DNA of 64,000 nt from Citrus sinensis (Eukaryota > Streptophyta > Magnoliopsida > Sapindales > Rutaceae), in the NCBI RefSeq assembly GCF_022201045.2, contig NC_068561.1:17982501-18046500 (forward strand). Direction: 5' to 3'. The position numbers and the translations under genes were made by a program. The notes under the pieces are model-generated. The model searched no databases. It had not been told where the DNA came from and saw nothing but the letters and a program-made list of their open reading frames with translations. Below are positions 38,701 to 51,044 of this stretch, piece after piece. The first letter of the stretch is position 1; every line of letters begins with the position of its first letter.

Positions 38701-41025
38701 AATATATTAAATCTATAGAAAGAAAAAGGATATATATAGGTCTTTTATGAGCTAACCTGTGCATCTTGTTCGGTTTTAAGAACTTGATTGTCCACATCTG
38801 CCTCAGGATCTCCAACACATTCATCTACCTTCTTGAGGTCAACACCTAAAAAAACGCATCACAAAAGAAGCAAATTTTAAAACATTCCACAGTAGGCTTA
38901 CAACCTCCAGAACTCAATTAGCTAGACATAAATCATCTCTCTCACAGAAAATGAAGTAGCTAAGATTTCTTGGGCCCCAACATAACAAGAGATGAAATTC
39001 AGAGGCATTTAAGCAAAATAAATTATGCCATTTCATATATGCTGACAAGGTGATGCACAAGGGAAGAAAGAAAAACAAAAAAACATCTGCACTAAAATGA
39101 TGGCAACACTTCACGGTCACTACATTCTGTGAAATGCAAGTATCTGAAGCATCCTATTACTAAAAGTGTGAATGCAAAAGGTCATTGGAAATGAATTGAA
39201 ATTTGGAGTCTCCAAGAATATGACAGAAAGACAATAAGCCTATGCTTATGACTTGTGGTGCAATTTACCAAGGTATAGCAAACAAATGAGAAAATGTAAC
39301 AGTACATAAGAGTTGAGCTAAAGAAAATAATGCAGAATCCACAATTTCTACTAGGAAGATAGAAATAAAACATACTGTCACACATAACAATCTAGAACAT
39401 CCACAAAATATGAAGGCTTTGACCTACCAAGAGATTTGATAACTTGCTCTGCACACTCCTTGGTGTACTTCTTCTCTTTCATTGGGCAACGGATTGCAAA
39501 GTCAGTCACATAGTCCCACCAAAGCCATGGCTTTCTGCTTTCATTGGCCACTTTAAAGAAGCAAGCTTGACGTAAATTTTGAACCACAACATCCTTTCCA
39601 TCATACCCTCGGCTAAAGTCCTGCTCAGGATCTGGCGCACAGTACCTACCATGGTTGATGCACTGGGACTTGCATTGTTTGCTAAGAATAAATGCTTCCG
39701 GACAATACCAAGTTATATAGTGTGGGGTGAACTGAGTGTAACCCCTCTGCTCAAGTATCTGGGCAGCTCCTTTGAAGTTCTTAACAAAATCAATCTGGCT
39801 CTCACACTTTGGCCCGCACTCATCGTTGCTATTTGTCCAGAATTCATACTCCACACGCTCATCAGGATGCGGAAGAGCCTCTGTCCAATCTAGATTCATG
39901 TTAACCATTTCCCCACCACTTAGAGACTTCTTGATACTGTCACCCAAAGATTTGCTTATAAGGGCTGAGGGAATGGTGATGTTTTGTAGATATTCAGCGT
40001 CTGCATTCTCTTCTTCAGGGGTGTCCATGGTAATCAAAGGTTCAGTCTTATCATCTGCCACAAGAATAGCAGCAGCTCCACCTTTTTGCGCATTCCAGGC
40101 CTTCAAGGTGAAGTAACAATCTGCAAGTGGGAGTGGTCCAGGTACATTACCAGCTTGTCTATAATAAATAAAATTGGAACAAAGAAATCAACTGAAATAC
40201 TAAGCCAGTCTCTACATGATATAGTTACAAAAATTTCAAAAGCATGATTTGGAATACCATAGTTTGACTCAGGCAAGACATCAACAAAGTAAATTTTCAT
40301 GAAATGTTTATATTAACAAATTTCTACTACTGGAATTCCCAAAGCACGGACCTCAGACCAACCCGAATACCAAACCTGACTTCCCCCTGCTAGACTAGTA
40401 AAAACGTCTACTTTCTTAACTCGGTGAATTTTCATAGGAAAGAAAAAGCGCCAACAAACATGCATAAAGTATTTAACTAGCCACGATCTTTCAAAAAATT
40501 AATCAAACAAACAAAACCATACACTTGAAGCAAATGAAAGTATACAAGGAAAGAAAGTATATAACAACATTCCTTAATTACATCAAGCCATCCAATTTAA
40601 CAATTTAACAATTTAACCAACCATAGTTACATATGAACAAACAATTAAATGAATTTAACAAACAAGCTCTTAACTTCATTCAAAACAAAAATCATAGAAC
40701 GAACAAAATCATCAAATTTAAAAATCTCACCTCCTCGATCAACAAGGAGAAAAGTGGGTAATCCTCCAGGCCTTGACTTGAAGGAAAGATCAACTTCATC
40801 AAAACCCTTACAAGCCTTTTGATTGGCTTTTGGATAAACCACGGTACCAATTAAAGTTCCTCCATATTGAGGAACCCCAAAATTCCCAATTGCACATTCA
40901 TAAACTCCTTTGATTTTCTCTGGGGATGTCACTTTCAAGCTATTTTTCTCCACAACAAATCTTCCAAAACTTAAACCACATAGTAAAAACAAAATACCCA
41001 CCAAAAACCCTAGCTTTTCCCTCAT
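35753..41025 (-). CDS. VSR1: Vacuolar sorting receptor, VSR1 class (12 exons)
   Basis: VSRs carry soluble proteins with NPIR-type or C-terminal signals from the Golgi/trans-Golgi network towards the vacuole. Exons: 41025-40731, 40120-39428, 38845-38757, 38656-38587, 38500-38417, 38302-38226, 38118-38037, 37686-37610, 37498-37432, 36860-36732, 36395-36289, 35848-35753, giving 621 residues, the normal family length. In order: signal peptide ([16 protein letters not shown]), protease-associated domain ([19 protein letters not shown] to [10 protein letters not shown]), the VSR central domain ([31 protein letters not shown]), Cys-rich EGF-like repeats including a calcium-binding type ([18 protein letters not shown]), one membrane span ([20 protein letters not shown]) and a cytosolic tail with the Tyr sorting signal YMPL ([10 protein letters not shown]) that binds AP adaptors. 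[10 protein letters not shown] and [19 protein letters not shown] are closer to VSR1 than to VSR3/4. The gene is complete with no defects seen. Confidence 0.93.
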
Positions 41026-42873
41026 CTTTGCAGCTGATTTTCAATCTTTCTCCTCAACGAACTGATCGAAAGAGAACTACCCAGATCACCAAACCTTATT
41101 TATTGACTTTAGAAACCCAGATTTTTTTAAAAAAAAAATGAAACTGATGAAAAAACAATTGGAAGCTAAGAAATTATCAATCAACAAACCGACAAATTCA
41201 ATAAAATTATTTTAAAAAATCAATTTATAAGCATAAAAGAGGACCCTTTTTTCCGTCTCTGTTAAGTAATCTCTAGCTGAAATCTTATAGAAGCTTACAA
41301 AAGGATTTGTTTGAACGTAAATAAGGGGTCATTTCCATTAGTAAAATCAGACTTGGACTCAAATACGTGTCAATTACTCTCACCAAAATCTAATCTTTTC
41401 CTCATTGTAGAAAAAATAAAAAAATAAACCTTTTACTGCAAGGGTGGTCCTTTTTTTTTTTTCTTTTTTAAATGTTAATACGTAGAATTTAGAAATAAAA
41501 AAGAAAGATCCCTCCGTAACTAAAAAGTAGACGCCCCCGTCGCGGACTTGAAAGCTTGAGATGAGATTGATTAATTGATTGATTGAATTACAGGTGGTCG
41601 GATAATTGCCGTTGATTCAATTAATCAATGCTCTTATTTTTATATTTTTTTCTTCTCGCGACATTTTGTTTTTATTGTCGTTTTCATATCATGTCGTGCT
41701 CGGACGTGGGACCCACTGAGTTAATAGATCGTAATCCTTGCATGTTATCCACGTGTTGTCTTTATTTACCGTACTCCCACACGTCACCCTTTGCAGTCGT
41801 CGTTTGCCGAAAATCGCTCGAGCTCCATTTTTTCAAAAGAAAATAAGATAATAATATCACTTGCATTGCAACCAACAAAGTTGAATTGATTATTAAAAAA
41901 TTACAAACCTACGAATTTAAATTAGTTTAAAAAATTAACCACCGGGCCCGTAGCCCCCATTGGCACACCGATGCGCCTAACAACTTTAAAAAAATTTTGA
42001 TCGATCTCTAATTATAAATATCATCAGAACTCGAATTATAATATAAAAGTTTATAAAAAAAAAATTACTTTAAAGAATTGCATCGCCATCAATATGAATA
42101 AGATTTGATGGGCAATATAATATCCCGGATTTTATATAATTTTGCAAATTATTATATAAAAACAAACAGGCAGGAGCATGTAAAACGTGAGTGGAATCAC
42201 ATGTGGCTGAAAGAGACAATACTGGGACACGTAAAACGTTCAGCTTTGTGCAATATTTGGGTTTTATGATATTGTTATCCTTTTTAGCTTTACTGATTTA
42301 AAATTAAAATCTACGCCCAAATTTACCCCCACCCCCCACACACATACAAAGCTTACTAAAATCAGAGTTCCATAGGTTATGTGTTGCAAAAGAAAATACT
42401 CTACTTCCCCGTAAATAACATAATCACTATGCTAGATAAAATAAATCTAACTGCAAACACTTGAACCTTAAAGAGGCTTCTGAATTGTACAATAAACTTA
42501 TAGCAGAGCTAACGAGTAATAATAATATTGATCGAAGCTTGATTGTCGTTTCAATTTCTTCTCACTCGGTTCTATTTTAAATGAGAAGTACCAGCACTTT
42601 GATCAGAACTTTGCAAAACAACTTTTTGCATTGCCAAGTTGTCTTGTGAGAACGTATAAGCAGAGGATCGTTGCCCTGAAATTCTCCTAGACGGCACCGC
42701 ATTTTTGCCCTCCAGAAAGATTATATGAAGCATCAACGGCCTGAAGGTGTATCAGGAGGAAGTCGCCACACTGATAATTCTCGACTATCACTCCCCTTCT
42801 CGTTGCAGCCTTGCAGGTGGTTCCATTGTTGGGCTATAAGTTGGTCGCATGTCAATCATCGTTATGTAATGTG
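41026..42873. other. Intergenic region, VSR promoter side
   Basis: The first few hundred bases are the likely promoter of the VSR gene. The rest is AT-rich with no repeat structure that I could establish. A plus-strand ORF at 41628-41846 has no family features. The last ~300 bases resemble decayed coding sequence related to the doubtful ORF at 42874. Confidence 0.4.
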
Positions 42874-43080
42874 TCATGTATGAGGCGATTTCTTAGGGTA
42901 GAACAGTGGATGCAGGGATTGTTGTAGTGGCAGAAAGCCATGGTCTTTCAACAGCTGCTGCTGATAGGCAGCCGCAGCACGTAAACCCCAATCTCGGTGT
43001 AGGTTTTGATCATGATTTTGCATGATCTCATCATCTGAAATTTCAATCAAGTCCGGAGAGTTTGGGCATATCGAATTCAT
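42874..43080 (-). CDS. Doubtful 68-residue ORF, perhaps a gene remnant
   Basis: The frame has an ATG and protein-like composition: an acidic stretch that looks like a SUMO-interacting motif (DLIEISDDE), then DWGLRAAAAYQQQLLKDHGF and LPLQQSLHPLF. It ends in SPHT-stop. Downstream on the same strand, about 42590-42690, another frame (RSSAYTFSQDNLAMQKVVLQ...) also looks protein-like, with no joining frame that I could establish. It may be a short gene, a spliced gene whose model I could not build, or a decayed gene. I do not recognise the family. Confidence 0.35.
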   Translation of the reverse strand: MNSICPNSPDLIEISDDEIMQNHDQNLHRDWGLRAAAAYQQQLLKDHGFLPLQQSLHPLFYPKKSPHT

Positions 43081-43621
43081 AGCAGATTCTATACAGAATG
43101 AATTGGAACCGGTTGACTTCGTGACTGAGAAGTCATAGTGTTGCAGAGTTTATAAAAGAGACTTAAGGGGAATGATTTTCCATTTTTGAGTGCGTTCCAT
43201 CTTAAGAAAATGACTTGCATATCTTGATCATGAAGATTTTTCTACCCAAAAAAATGAAAAATCTGACTCTATTTCTAGCCGGCAATGACATCTCAAGGCA
43301 GTAGCTCAAAAGGAAAGAAATCAAATATTAGGATCATGGAGATACTCTTAAAATTTTCCTTGGTAAGAGTTATAGACACTATGAAGAATCTAAGAACTAG
43401 CACAAGCAAAATTTTTTGTCAACGAACAGTTCATTAAAAATGGAACATAGTAAAGAATCTTGCGCTTGCCGATTATGTAACAAACAATATTGCATAGAAG
43501 AAAAATTGTAAACCGAATTCACAAATCATATGCAAATCTTGCAATTATGGGAGAGGGAGAGAGAGAGAGAGAGCATTGAATAGTGAAACGACAGGAATTG
43601 AATGGAAAAACGTAAATGGGT

Positions 43622-43843
43622 TCAATGGAAATGGCTGTGGTGACGATGGTGGTGGTGACTGGAATCATCTAATCCAAAGCAGCGAAGGAGAGGATAACAA
43701 GCCACAAATATGCACCTACGGATTCCAGTGAAAATAGATGAGACCATAAAGCAAGGGCAGCAACAGCACCTCAAGAATGGATCATCATATGGACTATCTC
43801 CATGATGGTGATGATGATGATTATAATGATGGTCATTACCCAT
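43622..43843 (-). CDS. 73-residue Cys/His-rich small protein
   Basis: Single-exon frame with ATG at 43843. The N terminus starts MGND followed by a His-rich stretch; MG could allow N-myristoylation. The centre holds a cysteine cluster (FLRCCCCPCFMVSSIFTGIR) and a hydrophobic segment (CIFVACYPLLRCFGLDD), and the protein ends in a second His-rich tail (SSHHHHRHHSHFH). I recall plant proteins with the same layout (His-rich ends, CCCCPC core, CFGLDD) and no known role; the cysteines could be palmitoylated to hold the protein on a membrane, and the histidines could bind metal. Both are inference. Confidence 0.7.
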   Translation of the reverse strand: MGNDHHYNHHHHHHGDSPYDDPFLRCCCCPCFMVSSIFTGIRRCIFVACYPLLRCFGLDDSSHHHHRHHSHFH

Positions 43844-44347
43844 GTTCTTCCTTCAACTGTTCAACAGGAATCAACAAATACCCACTAATCAAAATCCAGT
43901 TTTTAACCCAGGAACATTCATTCAACTTTTGGGAAAATGGTCCCATACGACAATAAATTTCATGGAAAATGTTACGTTTTTGCAACAAATTTTGTCAAAA
44001 ACGGCTAAGAATATACATAAACAAGTGCTGAATGAATTAAATTACCTTGTAATTAGAGTAGTCGAAGCCTTCGGTCTCTATTGTGTGGACAATTATCTGT
44101 TACTGAGATGACTCTGAATTTTATTTTTTTTTTTTGACGAGAAGATGATGTGAAATTTGAAAGAACTGAAAAGGGTAGGTTTAATCATTTTGACTTTTTG
44201 AGGGAGGAAAGTACTTTCGGGTGTTCGGTGGGAATCGATGGGCACTGGATTAAGTTGCGGGTTCTGCTCATTCGGCCCAACATCATTGGGCCGCCAGTAA
44301 GCCGGACACTCTCCGTTTTCCCTTTTTTAATCTTTGTTTTTGAGTTA

Positions 44348-44959
44348 GACTATTGGCACTCCTTCATTGATCTTATAAAACTCCTATTATATTACAATTA
44401 CATTTAAGAATAAATATAAATAGAATTAAACCATTTATATTTTCTTTCTCTCTTCAATTTTACTTTGCTTGCACAATATAAATATCTTTTATTAGCAGTA
44501 AAATAATCTGAATTTAAGAGGTAATCCTCTAACCCAAAACAAAATTTTTGTAATAAACATAACAAATTAATTAAGATACAATACAGTGAAAAAATAAGTT
44601 AAATAAAATTTTATTCCACTGCAAATAATTTTTTAAGGATTCTCAAACTAATTGCTAAACAAAAAATTTATAGGTGGCATAAAATTGTATTAGACCCATA
44701 AAATATTCATTATTTTATAAGTATAATGTTTGTCTTACTTTTTTTAGATTTTTTCTTTAAAAATTAAATAATAAATAAAATTTGAAAAGAGGAATATAAA
44801 TATTAAAACTGAAAGAGTGAGGAAAATATTAGAAACTGAAAAATCCATAAATGAAAAGAGAGTTCATTTAGAAAAAATAAAAAAAAGGTACTTTTAGTAT
44901 TAAATAAAATATAATTGACAGAGTGGTTTCAATAGGATTTTAATGGGGTGCTAATAGTC
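44348..44959. mobile_element. TIR element of about 0.6 kb
   Basis: The left end GACTATTGGCACTCC and the right end, complemented, GACTATTAGCACCCC match 13 of 15 bases. Similarity continues inward in weaker form (CCTATTATATTACAATTA against the complement CTGTCAATTATATTTTATTT). The match may also extend outward by a GAGT block (GAGTTAGACTATT against GAGTCGGACTATT), which would move the ends to about 44342 and 44965. No certain target duplication. The interior is AT-rich and non-coding. Confidence 0.6.
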
Positions 44960-45426
44960 CGACTCTTGTTTTTTTATATCGAGCCCAGGGAAGGTTGTCC
45001 AAAGTGTAAAAGGAAGTGCTGATTCGGCCGCAGCCCTGCAGAGTTTCATGCTTACAAAGAATCTATGGAAGTGTAGAAGAATCAAAAGCTACAAACACTG
45101 TGCAGACTGCAGAGCAAAAACGTGAGCAAAACAAATAGGCTTGCACAGAGTTGTCATGAAAGTAAGAGCATATATATTATATAATATAAGAATCTGAGAA
45201 TAGATTAAAGTTCTCTGCGTTTTATTATATTGCCTAAATTTCTGATGGTCAGAAGACTAGAGTTTCAGCTGTAAAAATTGTGTTTCACTGTTTGCTTTAC
45301 ATTCACATTCACTAGTGCTTTGTACGTACAACACAAATTGTGTAGCCAAAAAAAATCACAGTGAGATGCCAGGAGGTGCAGCTGATGCTTTAAAAGGGAG
45401 TTGCCTTGTACAGGGAGGTTGACAAT
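44960..45426. other. 3' flank of the seven-transmembrane protein gene
   Basis: Spacer and presumed 3' UTR. The segment around 45000-45080 has higher GC than its surroundings (GATTCGGCCGCAGCCCTGC) but no reading frame I can defend. Confidence 0.35.
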
Positions 45427-48256
45427 CTATTCCCGCTTATCCTCTTCGAGATCTTCTCCAAGATTAGCTGCCATTTCCACGTTTTTTATTCCACTGCTGG
45501 TCAGTGAGACAGTCTCCTCATCGAAGTCATCTCCCATTTCCTCTGAGTATGCATATCTACAATTCCACACCAAATTAGTAGTAGTATATTGTTCTCATGC
45601 TTTGGCTGTTGTATGTCATCCATATAAGAATACACACTCAATATATTTGGGGCAAGTAGAATTACACTTTGTGAAAAAAACAGACAGAAGAAAAAGCAGC
45701 TATTCCATTGCCATTCTTTAAGTTAAACTTCATTTGCAATATCACTAAACTTATAATAGAAGAGATATCTATCGGGCAAGTTCCAAGGGGACTATGATAA
45801 TTTCCTTTTTGTATGTCGAGCCGGATTATTATGTTTGATTTCTGTTTACGTGTGATGAGGAAGGGGGTCGGGTGTAAAGAGCAGCGAAAAAAACAAAAAG
45901 AGAACCATCTGTCTGGAAAACGTTGGTGACGGCTTGGGTTAAAAAATTAGAGGATGTAATGATATAAATATACTGATTATGGCAGAATGACAGCTGCAAC
46001 TCAACCATGAAAGTGCCCCCCCCCCCAAAAAAAAACAGTTGCAACCAAAGTGCTAGAGCAACAAGTACCAGACAACAAAGAGCAATGAAGGCGATGCGTC
46101 AAAGCAAGTACCTGGTAGGGTTACGCGAAGGAGCCCAAAGAGCACATATCACCACCAAAAGAATGAATGCAAGCACAGCCCAGAAAGCTGGAATTATCCA
46201 GGCAATTTGCCACAGCTCATTTAATGGGTCGGTTGCATTGAAGTATAGCTGAGCCAAGACAATTCAGGCAAGCTACAAATTATCAGTGCCATTTAGATAA
46301 ATGTATAAGTGAACATATTCCAGCAAATTTCATTTTTCATGAGCACCATAGCATTTTTAATTGCAATAAAACTTATTACCTCAAAGCCGATCCAAGCAAT
46401 AGAGAGCAGCACGCAAGCTGCAAGGGCATTGGTAAACTTTCTGTACAGCTCCAGTTTAGCGAGGTTTCTCCTCATCTACAACAAGAAAGAAGAAAATCCA
46501 CAAATATAACAAAAACTAATAGGGGAATAAATGTTTCACTTTAATGGTCGGACATAAATGGAAGATTCATAAAATATCTAGTGCCTGGGTTCTATCCACA
46601 TTCCAAAACCCCAAACCCATATGAGAACAAGAAAATTACAGAGAATAGTACCAGAAGGTACTGAATGTGATATTATTTTATACCAGATTAATACCATGAT
46701 GGGGCCCTAATCAGCAGATGCATGCACTGTCTAAAGTTTTATCTATCTGTCTGGATGGAATGAGAGCATGACGCAGAACATTACCTGAAGTTTCTCCAAA
46801 GTTCTAGATAATGACGAGAAAATCCAGAGAATAAAGCAGACATCCAGAACGGTAACAGGCAGCACGAAAAATAATTTTGCTTTGCCAGAGAAATCATTGA
46901 TATTCCCCAAATTTTCGAAGATTTCAAGAGCCTCTGATGCAACAAAATACACTAAACCAAGAAAAACAACTTTGAAGGTTAAACCACCAAGAGTTGGCCT
47001 TACCACACCATAGCCCATAGAAACTGCCAACAGCAGAAGGCGAGACACAGTCTTCTTAACAGAGGTAAAAGTTACCGCCCACAAAGTAATTCCCATAGGT
47101 CTGCTTCCAGTTGAATTAAAATTGGCATACTCAAAGTACCAGATAGCCACTTCACACATTCCAAGAGCAATAACCCCAGTGATATAATAGTGCAACTGTA
47201 TGATATCCTTCCAAAGTTGGACAAACCTCAGAAACCAGGCAAGGCCAAGCACAAGGTAAGCTAAAGACATCAAGCCAAAGAATGTCATCAAAGGAGCCAT
47301 CTTTCCAGGTAAATACCCATCTGGGTTCTTCCACACAGTCCTTCCCTTAATCATAGTACCCTTGAGCTGCGGATCACAATACATAAAATACAAGTAGTAC
47401 ATTCCAGTCCTCTCAATTTCAACTTCTTCAGAAATTTGAGTTTCTTCATTGGTCCCCTGAAAGAAAGCTTTGATGCGTCTTGGCCACTCGTGGTTTTCTG
47501 GGTCTTTGTGAATAATAACCTCTCCTACACTACAAGACCCTTCCTTAGAGAGATTATTCGTGCAACATAAGACATCAGTTTTCAGAAAAGAACCTCCAAT
47601 CCTTTCCCTCTCTTTCACCTCAAGAATGATGGCTTCCACCATCCCAGTGATCGTCTGCATTTCATTCTGCTTACTAGCAGACTCTTTTGGCCTCACAAAT
47701 GTAACAGTCTCAAACCTGAAAACCCATTTTCGCTAATTATCATTAAAATTAAAAAATCAAAATATGTAATTCAATAAATTCATATCATCAAAAAACCTAA
47801 ACCCCTCAACCATATAACTTAATCAATTCTGATGATCCATCAGAGACCACCAACATTTCATCTTGTTATTCATTAAGCATACATATAAACTAAGGTATTG
47901 TGCAACAAATTATATTTTCTTGAACCGCGAATGAAATAAAAGCAAGAAACAGCGTTCCAAAATTAGATACTTCAAATTCGAAACTTTTGAAAAAATAAAA
48001 TAAAATAAAATAAGTACCTAATGAAAGACTTGCCCTTGAGGGGCTTGTCAGGAGAAGAAGCATCAGGGGAATGAAGAAGCTTAGAAGCGTAAAGACCTTC
48101 ACTGCCGCCATGGAAGAAGAAAGCATTCGACTTTGGATAAAATGCTTCATTTTTGTACTCGTGAATCGACCCACTGACGTTTGTGATTAGACAGCACACA
48201 CACCAAATTCCCACAAAATAAAAAACTACACAGTTCAACTTTTCCGACCAAAGCAT
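45427..48256 (-). CDS. Seven-transmembrane protein, TMEM87/GOST (lung 7TM) family (5 exons)
   Basis: Exons 48256-48018, 47715-46785, 46475-46380, 46248-46112 and 45556-45427 join in frame to 510 residues. It has a signal peptide or anchor (CVVFYFVGIWCVCCLITNVS), a lumenal domain of about 190 residues with cysteines (DVLCCTNNLSKEGSCSVGE, MYYLYFMYCDPQLKG), then seven hydrophobic spans starting at MAPLMTFFGLMSLAYLVLGL and including the family block LWKDIIQLHYYITGVIALGM and VSRLLLLAVSMGYGVVRPTL. The C-terminal tail is acidic (EEMGDDFDEETVSLTSSG). The GYGVVRPTLG segment is the GOST signature as I know it. Animal relatives (TMEM87A/B) sit in the Golgi and have been linked to trafficking. Plant members are annotated only as lung seven-transmembrane receptor family; a receptor role is unproven. 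The start at 48256 is the first ATG and opens the hydrophobic leader. Confidence 0.9.
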
Positions 48257-48528
48257 CGTAGTTTTTGTTAGTTTCTAGAATCTCTTCTTCTCCTGTGTGA
48301 CGTCAATAGAACAAAACACTTTGGTAAAGGTGAGAGACAACAGTTGCATGTAGTCGCTGCTTGCTAACAAACACCTATTATAACTATTGTTAGGACGATG
48401 ACAATGACATAACACCATACTTAAAAAATTCTAAATCAATTGTTAGGCCCAAATGTATTGGGCTCCTCGCTAGCTCATTTATAACTGAACGGCAAAAGGG
48501 CCAAAAGCACAGTATTTATATATGTGTG

Positions 48529-49350
48529 TAGAGATGGCCAACGGGCCGGGCCGGCAATGGAAGGCCCATGCATACTCGCGCTCGTACTCGTGCCGTGCCA
48601 TGCCCATTACGTGCTTTATGTACCATGTCATGCCTTTTTTTTTTTGCTTAGGCCTGGCCCATCATAAGTGTTGTGTCCACTTGTGCTGTGCCAACACGTG
48701 TTGTGCCGTAGGCCATGCCAGACCATGATTAAGAAAAAAAATCTACTAAATTTTTTTCTTTTTTTTAGAGTGCATGCTAAATTGTAGGCGTATTTTTTTA
48801 AGTTCATGTGCTTTTATTTAAATTTAATAGAATTGAAAATTCAAAACTTAAGTCCATATTCAATAATAATAAACTAATAATACTAAGAGAATATAATATT
48901 AATTACTAAATTTGACCCTATGATATTAAAATTATTTTTTAATACTTAACAATAATAATAATAATAATAATGATGATGATGATGATGATGATAATAATAA
49001 TAATAATAATAATAAATTTCTTGAGGGTTAACTTAATTATTAACTTGGATTTATATAGAGTTATAGATCATAGTTTATAATAATATTAATACATATTTAT
49101 AAAATCGCAATATTTATAGTTTTATTTATTAAAATCATGATATCAATTATTTATTTAATAAATTATAAACATAAATCGATTATAGTATTTTTTAAATTAA
49201 TAATTAAATGAATTTAAAAACTCGCGCTAATAAAATATATTAAAAGATTCAATTTTAAGTTATTTATAAAATTATAAGTTTATTTTCATTAAAAAAGTGA
49301 AACGTGCTTATTGCGGACTTTTTTACATGATTTGTTTTAACTCATCTCTA
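48529..49350. mobile_element. Possible hAT-type non-autonomous element
   Basis: The left end TAGAGATGGCCAACGGGCC is of the form common in plant hAT elements (TAGRGATGGCAANCGGGCCGGGC), and the following 200 bases are unusually GC-rich with repeated GTGCCGTGCC and GGCCCA words, as in hAT subterminal regions. An inverted CATCTCTA occurs at 49343-49350 and may be the other end, but no 8 bp target duplication is visible, so the right limit is uncertain. Confidence 0.4.
48951..49015. repeat. Compound (AAT)n/(ATG)n microsatellite
   Basis: Runs of ATA and TGA trinucleotides follow one another without interruption. Confidence 0.9.
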
Positions 49351-49883
49351 ATCGTATCGTGCTTTTAAGACTCGCATGTCTAAAGTTTTAAACTCGGCCT
49401 AGCTTGCGTGCGTGTGTCTATATATAATCTCATTTATTTTGTTAGGTACATGCACTACCTTTTATCCTTTCACCTCCACCATAAACTAGTGATATTAAGA
49501 ATAAGAATAATAATGATAATTAAACACTAAATAAAGGCTTTAAAGCTATCAATTAAATTTGGGCAGTACATATTCGGTATGTAGATTTTGAAGGGCATTA
49601 TGGCACGGAGCAAATTTAAAAGTTCTATTGCCCAATTACCATTAATTGGCATCTTATATATTGCACGGTTGCCACAATACCACCTTAATGTCCGCTCGGT
49701 GGAATCCACTAAAAGGAAAAAAAGAGAGGATAAAATAAAATAAAAACCGAACCACTCATAAATAAATAAATAAAGCAAAGTTGCATTACGCGATGACATA
49801 AACTCCACTACAGCGGCATCCACTGATCGGAAAATTTTGTGCTCAAAGATTAAATAGGGTTTGTTTGGTTTCCAAAATCAAAG

Positions 49884-50675
49884 ATGGAAGTGCTTCCATA
49901 TCTAGACTCAGTGTTAATCTCTTTGAGTCTCTTTCTTATGCTAGGTTATCATGCCAATCTTTGGCATAGCTTCAAGACCAAGCCCTTGCATACTTCAATT
50001 GGAATCGATGCATTAAGGAGAAAATTTTGGTTTCAAGGCATAAAAGAGGTAAGCCCTTCAATTGAAGGGAATATCCTAATCCTAATATGACGGATTATTA
50101 TTATTATCATCATTATTATTTTGGCTAATGAATTTTCGCGCATGCATGTTTAGGGCGATGATAAGAAGGGAATGTTAGCGGTTCAAAGCTTGAGAAACAC
50201 ATTAATGGCAACAATACTCACTGCCCAAATAGCCATACTCATAACCTTGGCAATGGGAGCTCTGATGAACAATGCTTATAAGGGAAGCCACATATTCAAC
50301 AGTGCAATTTTTGGGTCACAATCTGGTAGAATATTTGCTTTAAAGTACGGCTCAGCATCTATTTTTTTGCTCGTAAGCTTTTTTTGCAGCTCTGTGGCCT
50401 TGGGGTTCTTGACCGATGCCAACTTCATGGTAAATGCTTGTGGTGATGATCAATTCTCATATCGTGCACACACACAATCGATCTTTGAAAGAGGGTTCAC
50501 GCTGGCTTTTATTGGGAACCGGTCTCTTTGCATGAGTTTTCCCATGTTGTTATGGATGTTTGGTCCATTGCCTGTGGCCTTGGCTTCTGTGGCACTTGTC
50601 TGGGGGCTTTATGAGCTTGATTTTGCAGGCAAGTCCACAAGACGCGAAAGCAATCTTGTCTCGGTTGGTAATTGA
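49884..50675 (+). CDS. DUF599 membrane protein (2 exons)
   Basis: Exons 49884-50048 and 50154-50675 join at an in-frame intron (KE-GDDKKG) to 228 residues, a normal length for the family. DUF599 features seen: LGYHANLWHSFKTKPLHTSI near residue 20, the block KKGMLAVQSLRNTLMATILT, the polar NACGDDQFSYRAHTQSIFERGF loop, and a last hydrophobic segment (MLLWMFGPLPVALASVALVW). Four to five hydrophobic spans are visible. The molecular function of DUF599 is not known to me. The start is the first ATG after an AT-rich 5' region, and the first hydrophobic span begins five residues later. No defects. Confidence 0.92.
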
Positions 50676-51044
50676 TTGAAACCATGTAATTACTGATATC
50701 CGAGAAAGAAACGAAGATGTGAGCTTATGGTTCAATTTTCAATATGGATTTTACCAATTGTGTCATTATAGATTGAAGGATTAATAAAACGTTGAGAGGT
50801 GGCTACCACTTTTGGGCCTTGTGGGACACAATGGAGCTTGAATTAGGGCCCAAATGTTACGGGACCAATTGGGAAAAAAATCTTTTCAACGAACTTCTCG
50901 AGTACCGTCTTCATGTCTTGTAGCAGTCTCCGAGTCTCTTCGGAGGCATACGATAAGAAAAAGTAAAAGTACTGTCCTGTAGCTGTCTCTTCGGATACAT
51001 ACGATAAAAAAGAAACTGTCTTGCTGTTGCTTACACATGACATG

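Larger units (their letters stand above)
48257..49883. other. Intergenic region with possible hAT remnant and microsatellites
   Basis: The bases next to 48257 are the promoter of the seven-transmembrane protein gene. From 48529 a GC-rich patch in AT-rich surroundings looks like a hAT terminus (listed separately). A mixed (AAT)n/(ATG)n repeat lies at 48951-49015. The last few hundred bases are the promoter side of the DUF599 gene. No further gene. Confidence 0.45.
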
